Source of the DNA: an uncultured cyanobacterium
GTDB lineage: Bacteria; Cyanobacteriota; Cyanobacteriia; Cyanobacteriales; Nostocaceae
Length of the DNA stretch: 57,372 nucleotides
NCBI GenBank assembly: GCA_903903925.1
Contig: CAIVAU010000245.1
Location: 1 to 57,372 of the forward strand
Direction of reading: 5' to 3'
The notes beneath the pieces were generated by a model. The model saw nothing but the letters and a program-made list of their open reading frames with translations. It did no database searches and was not told the origin of the DNA. The translations under genes and the position numbers were made by a program. Positions 8,102-16,980 of the stretch are shown piece by piece (the first letter of the stretch is position 1; every line of letters begins with the position of its first letter).

Positions 8102-10618
8102 ATGCATAGATTTTCTATGAAAGCTGATCGCAAACCAACCTCTGAACCCACTTCATACACCCTTCAACTCCCGGAAATACTCGCACCAGCAGGTAATTGG
8201 GAATGCGCCAAAGCTGCTGTGGAAAATGGGGCAGATGCAATTTACTTCGGTCTAGATCGATTCAACGCCCGAATGCGAGCACAAAATTTTACAGAGGCGG
8301 ACTTGCCCAAATTAATGGAATTTCTGCACCGTCGGGGTGTAAAGGGCTATGTCACTCTTAATACACTCATCTTTCCTCAAGAACTAAGAGAGGCAGAAAA
8401 GTATCTCCGCACAATTATTGCCGCAGGTGTAGATGCAGTGATTGTCCAAGATGTGGGAATTTGCTGTCTCATTCGTCACCTTTCTCCTAATTTTCCTATC
8501 CATGCTTCCACGCAGATGACTATTACCAGTGCTGCTGGGGTGGAATTTGCTCAGTCCCTTGGCTGTCAGTTGGTGGTTCTTGCCCGTGAATGCTCCCTTC
8601 AGGAAATTGACAAAATCCATTCAGCGTCTCGACTTCCTCTAGAAGTCTTTGTTCACGGTGCTTTGTGCGTCGCTTATTCTGGTCAGTGTTTGACGAGTGA
8701 GGCACTAGGGGGACGTTCTGCTAACCGAGGTGAATGTGCCCAAGCTTGCCGGATGCCCTACGAGTTAATTACAGATGGAGAAGTTGTGGATTTGGGAGAC
8801 CGCAAATACCTACTCAGTCCCCAAGACTTGGCAGGGCTGGAGGTTTTGCCAGAATTGGTGAAGGTAGGGGTGAGTTGCCTGAAGATTGAAGGTCGTCTGA
8901 AAACCCCAGAGTATGTTGCCAATGTGACTCGTGTTTATCGACAAGCCCTGGATCGTGTGATGGGGGATACAAAACAATTCTCCGCGACTTCTCAAGAATA
9001 CTACAATCTGGAGATGGCATTTTCTCGTGGACTTTACACGGGCTGGTTTAACGGAAGCAACAATCAGGAACTGGTTCATGCACGCTTTGGTAAAAAGCGG
9101 GGAGTTTACCTAGGAAAAGTGACTAGCATTCGCAATGAGCAAATAACGGTACAGTTGCAAGCCCCGCTTAAGCCTGGAGATGGAGTTGTTTTTGACTGTG
9201 GACATCCGGAAGCACAGGAAGAAGGCGGTCGGGTATATGGAGTTGAATATCGGGGTAAAGAAGCAGTATTAACCTTTGGTCGGCGCGACATAAACCTGCG
9301 TCGGCTGCATGTGGGTGATCAGATTTGGAAAACCAGTGACCCAGAGTTGGATCGGCAACTGCGTCAGAGTTTTGCTCTTGAAAACCCCCAATTTCAGCGT
9401 CCCATTCACCTAGAGGTTTATGGAGAGGTAGGTCAAACACTCACGGCGATCGCCCGTGACGAACTAGGTCATATTGTTCAAGTAGAGTCTGCTATCCCCA
9501 TAGTCGAGGCGCATACCAAACCCCTGACTGCAGAACGTTTACAGGAACAGTTTGGTCGTCTTGGCAACACTCCCTTCTATTTAGGGTCGTTTACCAATCA
9601 CCTCAACGGTGCATTTATGCTACCCGTGAGTGAGTTGAACCGGATGCGGCGAGAAATTGTAGCACAGTTGGAGGAATTGCGAATTCAACCGCAACGTTGG
9701 CAACTGCATTCTGATGTCTCGTTGAAAGATTTGCTTCCATCCTCATCTCTAGACACGAAATCGCCCCATCTCCCCATTTCCCAGACTCTCATCGTGTTAG
9801 TGCGGAACCTGAAGCAACTACAAGCTGCACTCCAAGCAGGAATAGAAACACTCTACTGTGAATTTGAAGACCCACGTGCATATCGTGAAGCAGTACAGAT
9901 GGTGCGTCACTTCCCACTCCCTACAATCTGGGTAGCGCCACCCCGGATTACCAAGCCTGGAGAAAACTGGATTTTGCAGCAAGTGCGTTCTTGTGAAGCC
10001 GATGGCTATCTGGTGCGGAACTATGACCACCTCCAATTCTTTGCCCAAGACCGTTGTATTGGAGATTTTTCTCTCAATGTTGCTAATCCTTTAACAGCAC
10101 ACTACTTTAAGGATCGCTTTGGTCTAGAAAGGGTCACAGCGTCCTACGACCTGAACATTACCCAACTAGCAGACCTACTGACGAGTTGTCCTCCTCACTG
10201 GTTCGAGGTCACAATTCATCAGCATATGCCCATGTTCCATATGGAACACTGTGTCTTTTGTGCCTTTCTTTCTAAAGGAACTGACTACACCAACTGTGGA
10301 CGACCATGCGATCACCATGAGGTGAAACTACGGGATAGAGTAGGGACAGAACATATACTTCAAGCAGATGTAGGCTGTCGCAATACTGTATTTAACGGCA
10401 CAGCTCAAACCGGAGCCGAATACGTACAGCGTCTGATAGAGCTTGGTGTAAGACACTTCCGGATTGAATTTGTCCATGAGACCCCTGAACAAGTGAGTAA
10501 AACGATACGTTGCTATCGTCAACTACTGGAAGGCGAGATGACAGGTTCTCAACTTTGGCGAGAATTGAAGCTGCAAAATCAGCTTGGCGTGACTCGTGGG
10601 CCAATGAGACAAGGGTAG
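8102..10618 (+). CDS. U32-family peptidase / RlhA-like rRNA hydroxylation protein
   Basis: About 838 residues. The N-terminal U32 barrel starts at PEILAPAGNWECAKAAVENG and includes IYFGLDRFNARMRAQNF and the family signature EVFVHGALCVAYSGQC. Conserved cysteines follow around GECAQACR. A C-terminal region with FCAFLSKGTDYTNCGRPC also carries cysteines, matching the long U32 proteins with a DUF3656-type extension. The E. coli long homologue RlhA is needed for hydroxylation of 23S rRNA C2501, and an iron-sulfur centre is suspected. The ATG at 8102 and that at 8117 are both possible; a longer frame from 8018 lacks support. Confidence 0.88.
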   Translation: MHRFSMKADRKPTSEPTSYTLQLPEILAPAGNWECAKAAVENGADAIYFGLDRFNARMRAQNFTEADLPKLMEFLHRRGVKGYVTLNTLIFPQELREAEKYLRTIIAAGVDAVIVQDVGICCLIRHLSPNFPIHASTQMTITSAAGVEFAQSLGCQLVVLARECSLQEIDKIHSASRLPLEVFVHGALCVAYSGQCLTSEALGGRSANRGECAQACRMPYELITDGEVVDLGDRKYLLSPQDLAGLEVLPELVKVGVSCLKIEGRLKTPEYVANVTRVYRQALDRVMGDTKQFSATSQEYYNLEMAFSRGLYTGWFNGSNNQELVHARFGKKRGVYLGKVTSIRNEQITVQLQAPLKPGDGVVFDCGHPEAQEEGGRVYGVEYRGKEAVLTFGRRDINLRRLHVGDQIWKTSDPELDRQLRQSFALENPQFQRPIHLEVYGEVGQTLTAIARDELGHIVQVESAIPIVEAHTKPLTAERLQEQFGRLGNTPFYLGSFTNHLNGAFMLPVSELNRMRREIVAQLEELRIQPQRWQLHSDVSLKDLLPSSSLDTKSPHLPISQTLIVLVRNLKQLQAALQAGIETLYCEFEDPRAYREAVQMVRHFPLPTIWVAPPRITKPGENWILQQVRSCEADGYLVRNYDHLQFFAQDRCIGDFSLNVANPLTAHYFKDRFGLERVTASYDLNITQLADLLTSCPPHWFEVTIHQHMPMFHMEHCVFCAFLSKGTDYTNCGRPCDHHEVKLRDRVGTEHILQADVGCRNTVFNGTAQTGAEYVQRLIELGVRHFRIEFVHETPEQVSKTIRCYRQLLEGEMTGSQLWRELKLQNQLGVTRGPMRQG

Positions 10619-10689
10619 CAGGGGGGCAGGGGGGAAGAAAATGCTTTGGTAGTCTTACTGCGGGAGGGGAGTAAGACAAGAATTTTCTG

Positions 10690-11391
10690 CTAAGAATATA
10701 AAACTAGATCTAAGTTAGACCACTGTTGATGTAGTACTTCCGCGAGTACTTGCAAGCCCCATACTTCGCTACGACGATGACCAATGGCGATCGCTGCCAT
10801 TTGAGTTTCTCGCAATGCCTGTATTGCTGGTTGTCGTAACTGTCCTGTGATGTAAACATCAGCACCACTGGCTGACGCTTCACGTACCAGCGTGTCTGTC
10901 ATTGCGCCAACAACAGCAATTCGTACCACTTCAGTGCACTCTACTGTACGTACTTGTTCGTATCCACCGAAGACTTGAGTTACACAACTACATAAATTAG
11001 CAAAGGTTTGAGTTGGAATATTTCCAACCATTCCAATCTCTCTACCACCTTTTTCACCCAGTACTTCCACGCAAGACATGGACAATACTTCCGCCAACCG
11101 AGGATTGAACGAGAGTGTCAAGCACTCATCGAATGCCAGATGATAGGCAATAACCCCAACATCGGACGCAAGTTGTCCTGGTTTAAGTTTCCACGGTCGA
11201 TGTAGAAATAAGGCATCTAAGCGTTGAGCGATCGCCCATTCCTCTAAATCTTCCCACGGTTCTAGTGCTAACCCTAAACGTTTTATGGGGCGTGATGATG
11301 GTAAATACACACCACCTTTTTCTTCTTGTGGGAAGCGATCAACAGCAAAGAAGCGGTCAAGAAATTCTGCTATCTGTTCTAAGAGAATCAA
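10690..11391 (-). CDS. NIF3-family dinuclear metal protein
   Basis: A 233-residue NIF3/DUF34 protein, often annotated as GTP cyclohydrolase I type 2. Family features are ALFLHRPWKLK near residue 60, the central GADVYITGQLRQPAIQ segment, and IGHRRSEVWGLQVLAEVL near the end, which supplies metal ligands. It is on the short side for the family (about 250-370), lacking the inserted PII-like domain. The start is TTG at 11391, forced by an in-frame stop three codons upstream. The true biochemical role of the family is unsettled. It converges on the U32 gene, with about 70 bases between the stops. Confidence 0.85.
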   Translation of the reverse strand: MILLEQIAEFLDRFFAVDRFPQEEKGGVYLPSSRPIKRLGLALEPWEDLEEWAIAQRLDALFLHRPWKLKPGQLASDVGVIAYHLAFDECLTLSFNPRLAEVLSMSCVEVLGEKGGREIGMVGNIPTQTFANLCSCVTQVFGGYEQVRTVECTEVVRIAVVGAMTDTLVREASASGADVYITGQLRQPAIQALRETQMAAIAIGHRRSEVWGLQVLAEVLHQQWSNLDLVLYS

Positions 11392-11512
11392 GCTGTTCTA
11401 AAAACTAATGTTGTCGAGTGGCAATAGAAAGGTATTATAGGTACTAGTAAGTCTAGCATGGGTAAAGTTATCAGTACCTCACTCCCAGCCCGCAATTAAC
11501 CAGTGGTGAACG

Positions 11513-11998
11513 ATGCGATCGCTTGCACTAATGTTAGGCTTTTGCCTGACCACAATCTTCCTCTTACCAACCAAGTCTTCACTTGCAGCAACTACCACAG
11601 TTCCAAAGCCTTCCAATGCTCCTTTAGATCTAAACTTATTAAAAAATCCAAATGGTGTGATTACAGCTAACACCATTTCCCAAAGTAAATTGACTATTCC
11701 TAGTTTGTGGTTGGCAAAATACAACTTTGGCAATGATCTGTTGGATAACTGGATAGCATATTCTGCCACAAATACAGAACCGGCGCGAGTAGACCTAGTC
11801 GTAAATCAGCAAGCTTGGATTTTACTAGACTATATAGAACGCTATAGTTTCGTTAATCGCTTTGGCAGTATTGCACGAAGGTTTGGTTACAACCTCCGGG
11901 TTTTCAATTATCAAAAAGAACGCTTGGCAACCTACACTTGTAATTTTAGTACAAGTCCGCAGTCATGCAATCTTGAGATACCTACTAATCTAAGGTAA
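11513..11998 (+). CDS. Exported hypothetical protein, 161 residues
   Basis: Residues 1-26 are a good signal peptide (LALMLGFCLTTIFLLP, then SSLAA). The mature part has no recognised domain. It contains a WLAKYNFGNDLLDNWIAY segment near residues 67-84 and a conserved-looking LVVNQQAWILLDYIERYSFV stretch near 95-114. A Cys pair near the C-terminus (YTCNF, QSCNL) may form a disulfide. The start codon overlaps a HIP1 site. It is followed by heptamer arrays. Confidence 0.6.
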   Translation: MRSLALMLGFCLTTIFLLPTKSSLAATTTVPKPSNAPLDLNLLKNPNGVITANTISQSKLTIPSLWLAKYNFGNDLLDNWIAYSATNTEPARVDLVVNQQAWILLDYIERYSFVNRFGSIARRFGYNLRVFNYQKERLATYTCNFSTSPQSCNLEIPTNLR

Positions 11999-12000
11999 TT

Positions 12001-12099
12001 TGTTAGTGGTTAGTGGTTAGTTTTTGGTTGTTAGTTGTATTTTTTAACCTAACTCCTAACTCCTGACTCCTGACTCCTGACTCCTAACTCCTGACTCCT
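12001..12099. repeat. TTAGTGG and GACTCCT heptamer arrays
   Basis: Two array types lie together: TTAGTGG/TTGGTTG units at 12003-12035, then TAACTCC/TGACTCC units at 12046-12099. The second array is read through by the 3' end of the neighbouring binding-protein gene, so its last residues (GVRSQESGVRS) are repeat-encoded. Confidence 0.8.
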
Positions 12100-13239
12100 C
12101 ATTTTGGCAAACAAATTTTCATACTGAGTGGTCGCGGCTTGGGACAGGGGAAGCAAAAATTCACTTTTATTGAAAATTTCAGAATTACTTAGCAATAGTT
12201 TGCGTACTGGTTCAGAAATGTTGGATGCGCCAATGTCTGTAAAAGTTGGCGAATTGGTTTTGGTCAGTACAGAAATGTCCTTAGCAATGTTGGGGGTCAA
12301 GCAAAAATCAATCCATTGGTAAGGTAAATCTCCCCTTTTTTTATCTGCTGGGTGTACCCACAAGTCTGCCCAAATTGCTGTTCCTGATGAGGGAACAACT
12401 GCAGCAAGTTGTGGATAACGCCCAATTATGGGCAAAATATCGTGTGACCAACCAACAGCCAGCCATGTATCTCCAGTGATTAAGGGTTCCAGGTATCTAT
12501 TGGAACTATAGAACTTTACCTGCTGGTTTAATGTCCTTAGCTCTTTTTCCAAATCTGGAATTGTGTCAAGCTTCTCTGTATTATAGGATTTTCCAAGCTT
12601 CTTTAACGCTAGACCAATCACCTCTCGTGGTTGATCGAGCAGAGAAATGCGCGATCGCAATTCATCTCGCCATAAATCACTCCAATCTCTTGGTGTCCAT
12701 CCCCATTCTTGGGGAAATTTATCACGGCGATAAACAAGCATAGTGCTACCCCAACGATAAGGAACCGCCCAAACTTTTCCTTGAGGGTCCATCAAACCTT
12801 GGTCGTTGCGCGTTACTAATTCCTGCCACCGTTTGGACAGGGTAGACCAATATTTTAGCTGCCCCACGTCTAGTGGTTGAATCAATTTCTGCTCAATTGC
12901 TGCCCTGATCCAATAATCGCCCAATGTCACCAAATCAAATGGGGCAGTTTTTTCAGATTTCCCAAACGGTATGAAGCGATGCCATCCCTCCTTGTCCGTC
13001 CCATTTGTTTTATCTTGCCAGGTTTGCAGTTGCCGAAACAAATCCTTTAACTGACTTACTGGGGCAAACGTTAACTGTGCCTTGTGCTGCGATTGGCTAA
13101 ATTGATGAACCACCTGACCGGGAATTGAATCTTTCAACAACTGCACTTGCAGTTTGACCTGACTCTCTCCACCACAGCTCACAAGCAGTGGTGATAGTAG
13201 CAGTGTAGTTGTACCTAGTAAAAAAGAACGTCGCTCCAT
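12049..13239 (-). CDS. Polyamine/solute-binding lipoprotein of an ABC importer
   Basis: About 396 residues. It starts ERRSFLLGTT with a hydrophobic run and a lipobox LLVSC near residue 22, so it is a lipoprotein, possibly Tat-exported. The fold is PotD-like. AVPYRWGSTMLVYRRD and WGWTPRDWSDLW are typical of spermidine/putrescine-type periplasmic binding proteins, as is the later YLEPLITGDTWLAVGWSHD. I choose the ATG at 13239 because the signal peptide begins there; a frame from 13278 is longer. No permease or ATPase gene is adjacent, so this is an orphan component. The C-terminal 14 or so residues come from a tandem repeat array and are unlikely to be ancestral. Confidence 0.8.
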   Translation of the reverse strand: MERRSFLLGTTTLLLSPLLVSCGGESQVKLQVQLLKDSIPGQVVHQFSQSQHKAQLTFAPVSQLKDLFRQLQTWQDKTNGTDKEGWHRFIPFGKSEKTAPFDLVTLGDYWIRAAIEQKLIQPLDVGQLKYWSTLSKRWQELVTRNDQGLMDPQGKVWAVPYRWGSTMLVYRRDKFPQEWGWTPRDWSDLWRDELRSRISLLDQPREVIGLALKKLGKSYNTEKLDTIPDLEKELRTLNQQVKFYSSNRYLEPLITGDTWLAVGWSHDILPIIGRYPQLAAVVPSSGTAIWADLWVHPADKKRGDLPYQWIDFCLTPNIAKDISVLTKTNSPTFTDIGASNISEPVRKLLLSNSEIFNKSEFLLPLSQAATTQYENLFAKMRSQELGVRSQESGVRS

Positions 13240-13630
13240 GAAATTTCTTGCAAAAGTACCCAACAAATGAAGTAGCATACTCTTCTCCTGTGGTCGCCGC
13301 TGCGCTAACTAGCTTCCTCGTTCGCGTCACGTCTCCCCTTGGAAGAAGATAGTCAGTTTCCGCACCCTAGTACCGCTTCGCGAAAGTCAAAAGTCAAAAG
13401 TCAAAAGTCAAAAGTAATATATATCAAGGCTTTTGCCTGTTTGAAATGGTTGCTTTATTTCCGCCGCGTTGTACTAGTAACTTCGGATTTTTGTTTGTAT
13501 AGCCCTAGACCTTAAGAGTCTGAGGGCGTTTATCGAAGTTTATTGATATCGGATTTTAGATTTTCAATCTTACACTAAAGTCCGAGTTTGATGGGGACTG
13601 GAACTACCGTCAATCAAGGCATAAAGCAAT
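13240..13630. repeat. Intergenic region with AGTCAAA array
   Basis: Positions 13384-13415 hold four to five AGTCAAA units. The preceding 100 bases are GC-rich dispersed-repeat-like words (GTCGCCGCTGCGCTAACTAG). Positions 13425-13630 hold no convincing frame; I see nothing further in them. Confidence 0.6.
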
Positions 13631-13810
13631 TTATCCTCGTCGATTTTTTTTAGCTGCGTGATACTCCCGTACAGATTGAACAGAGGACTCATGAAAAGCT
13701 CTTTCTTCGGCACATCGCCAGCAGAAAAATATTGCCTTACCATAGGATGTAATTATTTTTACAGCGTCTTTTTCTAGGTATTGGTAGCGGCATCCGTAGC
13801 ACCTAATCAT
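13631..13810 (-). CDS. Small four-cysteine (zinc-ribbon-like) protein
   Basis: A 59-codon frame encodes a protein starting MIRCYGCRYQYLEKDAV with a second Cys pair in FFCWRCAEERAF. The two CxxC pairs (Cys4/Cys7 and Cys30/Cys33) are 22 residues apart, the spacing of a treble-clef or zinc-ribbon knuckle. The C-terminus is basic (AAKKNRRG). An AGGAG sequence lies seven bases before the ATG, which strongly supports translation. I do not recognise a family. A DNA-, RNA- or protein-binding role is plausible but not shown. Confidence 0.6.
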   Translation of the reverse strand: MIRCYGCRYQYLEKDAVKIITSYGKAIFFCWRCAEERAFHESSVQSVREYHAAKKNRRG

Positions 13811-14275
13811 GTGACATCTCCTACATCTCTAGAGATTTATCTGGAAAAATTAAGCCGACTACGCAGCCTAGGAAAAATTTAAAGATTTTTAAAGAATTAG
13901 ATGCACTTAGTCTACAAACCCACATCTGCTTTCATAAGTACATGTTCCTGCTATGCTATGAAATATATTTGCTGCGTGTACTACTCCATAGGAAATTTGC
14001 GTATTATGATGTGCCTCTGCGAGTAATGCCTGCAGAGGCTTTCCCATTTTAGGGAGTAGGGAGTGCGCCACCAGTAGATCGCTCTCAACAGTTTGTCATT
14101 CAGTCGTATTGCAAAAACTGGGGGATTTAGGAGTTTGGTAACGCCTAGAGCATGACTTTTGTCCCATGTGATTGATCGCCCTGATTTCTAAAATGAAACC
14201 GTTGACGATAGATGAATTCTATAGAATCGAGATTGAGTGACCCATCAAACTAGTCAATTCAATTCAGTTTTTGTC
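13811..14275. other. Intergenic region with an eight-base hairpin
   Basis: GCCTCTGC (14013-14020) pairs with GCAGAGGC (14032-14039) around an 11-base loop and is followed by TTTCCCATTTT. It could be a weak terminator on the plus strand or a processed site. The AT-rich stretch 13850-13990 probably holds the promoter of the small four-cysteine gene. No other gene is seen. Confidence 0.4.
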
Positions 14276-15277
14276 ATGAACAACTCAAAAGTTCGCATTC
14301 CGAAAGACATTGCTCCAGACATTTTTGCACTCGCTGCTCAGTCATATACCCAAGCAAATCAGGATTATTCCTTGGAAGAACTTATGCAGGCTGGAGAAGA
14401 GGTACAAATTCCCCCAGAGCTAATTATACAAGCTGTGGAGCAAATTAGAGCAAAGCAAGCCCAAATTCGCGAACGGCAACGTAAGTTAAAATTAATTTTC
14501 ATCAGTGGTAGCACTGGAGCTGCGGTCGCACTTCTCGGTGTCTGGGCTTACAACGCTATCACTAGTCACCTGATACAAGCTAGGCGATCGCCAGAACATT
14601 ATTCCCACTTTGCTCACCGATGGAATGATGAGCGCCAAGATATCTTTGCCGACGACTTCCCACCTTCGATGTCTGGGGAGGGTCAAGATATGTTTGAAGA
14701 AGACCACTTCCGACATCGAATGTACCACAGTCCCTACAGAATTACCTTGCCAGGAGAAGTACAACAATATCTTTTCAACCCTGCAGGTAATGTAGATGGA
14801 CTCTTACTTAAGAACGGGCTACAGGTAAAATTTCCTCCTTACATGGGGGACAGTGTAATGGCTACAGTTTCTCCGGGAACTCAAGTCAGCATTTTAGGCA
14901 CTCCCGGCGTTCCCACCCGCTTTGGTCAGGAGGTAAGAGCCACGAGTATCACCAATTCCCAAACAGGACAGATTTTAGTAGAACAGGGTGGTGCAACACC
15001 ACCGCCTCCCCCTAGCGTTGGTAGCTATAATACTTTGTCTGTGGAGGGATCTGCCCAGCACTGGTTAGTAGGACATCGAGGACATATCAATGGGGTTATC
15101 CTTTCTAATGGCGCTATTATTAAGTTCCCACCCCATGTGGGCAATCAGCTGATGAGTATAGCCAATGTGGGAGACAAAGTCCAAGCAAAGGGATTTGGAA
15201 CTCGCAATCATTCTGGAGAGACAATACAAGCTACCACCCTCTCCGTCAATGGGCAATCTGTGCTTTTTGGGAGTTAG
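14276..15277 (+). CDS. Membrane protein with duplicated C-terminal domain
   Basis: About 333 residues, unknown family. Residues 1-65 are a helical cytoplasmic domain (YSLEELMQAGEEVQIPPELI), followed by a coiled segment and a membrane span near residues 80-97. The outside part contains two copies of a beta-rich unit. The first has NVDGLLLKNGLQVKFPPYMG and the second HINGVILSNGAIIKFPPHVG. Both are followed by a VxxGxxVxxxG pattern resembling an OB-fold or small barrel. The copies are about 95 residues apart, separated by a Pro-rich linker (TPPPPPSV). I chose the ATG at 14276; a GTG at 14237 is in frame but lacks support. Confidence 0.55.
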   Translation: MNNSKVRIPKDIAPDIFALAAQSYTQANQDYSLEELMQAGEEVQIPPELIIQAVEQIRAKQAQIRERQRKLKLIFISGSTGAAVALLGVWAYNAITSHLIQARRSPEHYSHFAHRWNDERQDIFADDFPPSMSGEGQDMFEEDHFRHRMYHSPYRITLPGEVQQYLFNPAGNVDGLLLKNGLQVKFPPYMGDSVMATVSPGTQVSILGTPGVPTRFGQEVRATSITNSQTGQILVEQGGATPPPPPSVGSYNTLSVEGSAQHWLVGHRGHINGVILSNGAIIKFPPHVGNQLMSIANVGDKVQAKGFGTRNHSGETIQATTLSVNGQSVLFGS

Positions 15278-15302
15278 GAGTAAAGTGTGACGCACCAAAC
15301 CA

Positions 15303-16370
15303 TCAGCTCCAAGCCCGTTCATATTGCACAGGAGAAACTTGATTCTGTCCTAGCTTCTTAGCAGCTTCTAATGGCCAGTATGGACTGCGTAGGAATTCCC
15401 GCCCTAGCAACACTACATCTGCCTGATTTGTGCGGATAATATGGTCTGCTTGCTCGGCAGATGTAATCAAACCCACAGCCCCTGTCAGAATATTTGCTTC
15501 ATTGCGGATTCTTGAGGCAAAGGTCGTCTGATAACCGGGCCCATAGGGAATTTTTACGTGTGGTAAAGTGCCACCACTGGAGCAATCAATTAAATCTACT
15601 CCTAGTGATTTGAGTTTATCTGAAAGGGCGATACTTTGTTCAATGTCCCAACCATTTTCTGCCCAATCAGTTGCAGAAATGCGTACCCATAAAGGATAAC
15701 CATCTGGTAAAACTTCTCGCACACCCTGAGTAACTTCTCTTAATAGACGAGTACGGTTTTCAAAACTACCTCCGTATTGATCTTCGCGATGGTTGCTCAA
15801 AGGTGAGAGAAACTGATGCAATAGATAGCCGTGGGCTGCGTGAATTTCAATCACCTTAAACCCAGCTTCTACAGAACGTTTAGCCGCTTGCACAAAAGCA
15901 CGAATAATTTGCTGAATTCCTTCAATATTCAAGGCTTCAGGAACAGGGCGATTTTCGGAAAAAGGAATAGCGCTGCTGGAAACTACAGGACGCCAACCAC
16001 CATCAGCTTCATCGAGAAGTTTTCCCCCTTCCCAAGGCGGTGCAGTGCTAGCTTTTCTCCCCGCATGAGCTAGTTGAATACCAGCGATCGCACCCAAATT
16101 GTGCATAAATTCCACAATTTTTGCTAGCGCTTCAATATGTCCATCTGACCAGATCCCTAAATCTTGAGGGCTGATGCGTCCTTGCGGTTCTACCGCCGCC
16201 GCCTCCGTTAGCACTAAACCCGCACCGCCAACTGCACGACTGGCAAGATGAACAAAATGCCAATCATTGGCATAGCCATCTGTACTGGAATATTGACACA
16301 TAGGTGCAACGGCGATGCGATTGCGGAAAGTGACGGCGCGAATGGTAAGTGGTTCAAATAGGTGTGACAT
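15303..16370 (-). CDS. namA: Old yellow enzyme, NADPH dehydrogenase (YqjM/NamA type)
   Basis: A 355-residue FMN-dependent ene-reductase. It has the YqjM-class active-site signature APMCQYSS (Cys25, Tyr27), GIQLAHAGRKAS, the His/His/Tyr substrate motif HAAHGYLLHQF, and the C-terminal ADVVLLGREFLRSPYWPL phosphate-binding segment. The family reduces C=C bonds of unsaturated carbonyl compounds and nitro compounds with NADPH. AAGGA lies nine bases before the ATG. A 17-base palindrome lies about 270 bases upstream. It is not in an operon. Confidence 0.92.
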   Translation of the reverse strand: MSHLFEPLTIRAVTFRNRIAVAPMCQYSSTDGYANDWHFVHLASRAVGGAGLVLTEAAAVEPQGRISPQDLGIWSDGHIEALAKIVEFMHNLGAIAGIQLAHAGRKASTAPPWEGGKLLDEADGGWRPVVSSSAIPFSENRPVPEALNIEGIQQIIRAFVQAAKRSVEAGFKVIEIHAAHGYLLHQFLSPLSNHREDQYGGSFENRTRLLREVTQGVREVLPDGYPLWVRISATDWAENGWDIEQSIALSDKLKSLGVDLIDCSSGGTLPHVKIPYGPGYQTTFASRIRNEANILTGAVGLITSAEQADHIIRTNQADVVLLGREFLRSPYWPLEAAKKLGQNQVSPVQYERAWS

Positions 16371-16980
16371 CGGATTGATTCCTTCTTTGCAAGTGTTGAT
16401 GGGTGACGGTTAACTGTGAATTTTCTCCTAGGTTGACTCAAGTAAGCGATCGCCGCAACACCCAACAGAGATATTCCCAAACCGCACATGTTGTTCCATT
16501 GCCATGCTCCCCAGGCTATAAGCTAATTTCTATTTTACATTTAAAGTACTGTAATTCTATCGTTAATTAGTCTTTTGCTATTAAGGCGACATTAAAAAAG
16601 TTGCCTTAAAATTCCAATCCAAAACTCCTGCTTTATTCCTCCATAACCTGTGGTTATGATTGATTTGGGATGCATCTCACAAATTTCTCTGAATTGAGAA
16701 GGCAGCTATGCTGAAGGAACCCACGCTTAAAAATATTTTAATTGACATCCACCGGGGTCATCCTCCAGCCTGAGCTTGACGATTTGGTTGAGTATTTTGC
16801 TTCAATTTAAAACGAGTTAGACCGCCAAAGAGTTTGGGAATACTAAGCTTGTATTCCAAAAACTAGGATACGAAAGAGCCTGTCCCGATCAAAGCCTGCA
16901 CCTGTAGGAAAAGATTTGACAATGGCAACCTGAGGATAGAGATTAACTCAACCTTGGCAGCAAATATAGATTGATAAACT
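16371..16980. promoter_or_regulatory. Divergent intergenic region with palindrome
   Basis: This 610-base gap separates the leftward old yellow enzyme from the rightward kinase. CATAACC (16642-16648) pairs with GGTTATG (16652-16658), a compact operator-like palindrome. At 16719-16733 the word ACCCACGCTTAAAAA also occurs, inverted, inside the hairpin at 25164-25207. A 21-codon frame at 16708 is too weak to call. No other gene is seen. Confidence 0.4.

Noticed and set aside
7927..8160. Minus-strand frame between the CobW and U32 genes
   Set aside because: It is low in domain-like pattern and overlaps the start of the U32 gene. I see no ribosome binding site.
16214..16489. Minus-strand frame with a membrane-like start
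   Set aside because: More than half lies in another frame of the old yellow enzyme gene, and the start has no support.
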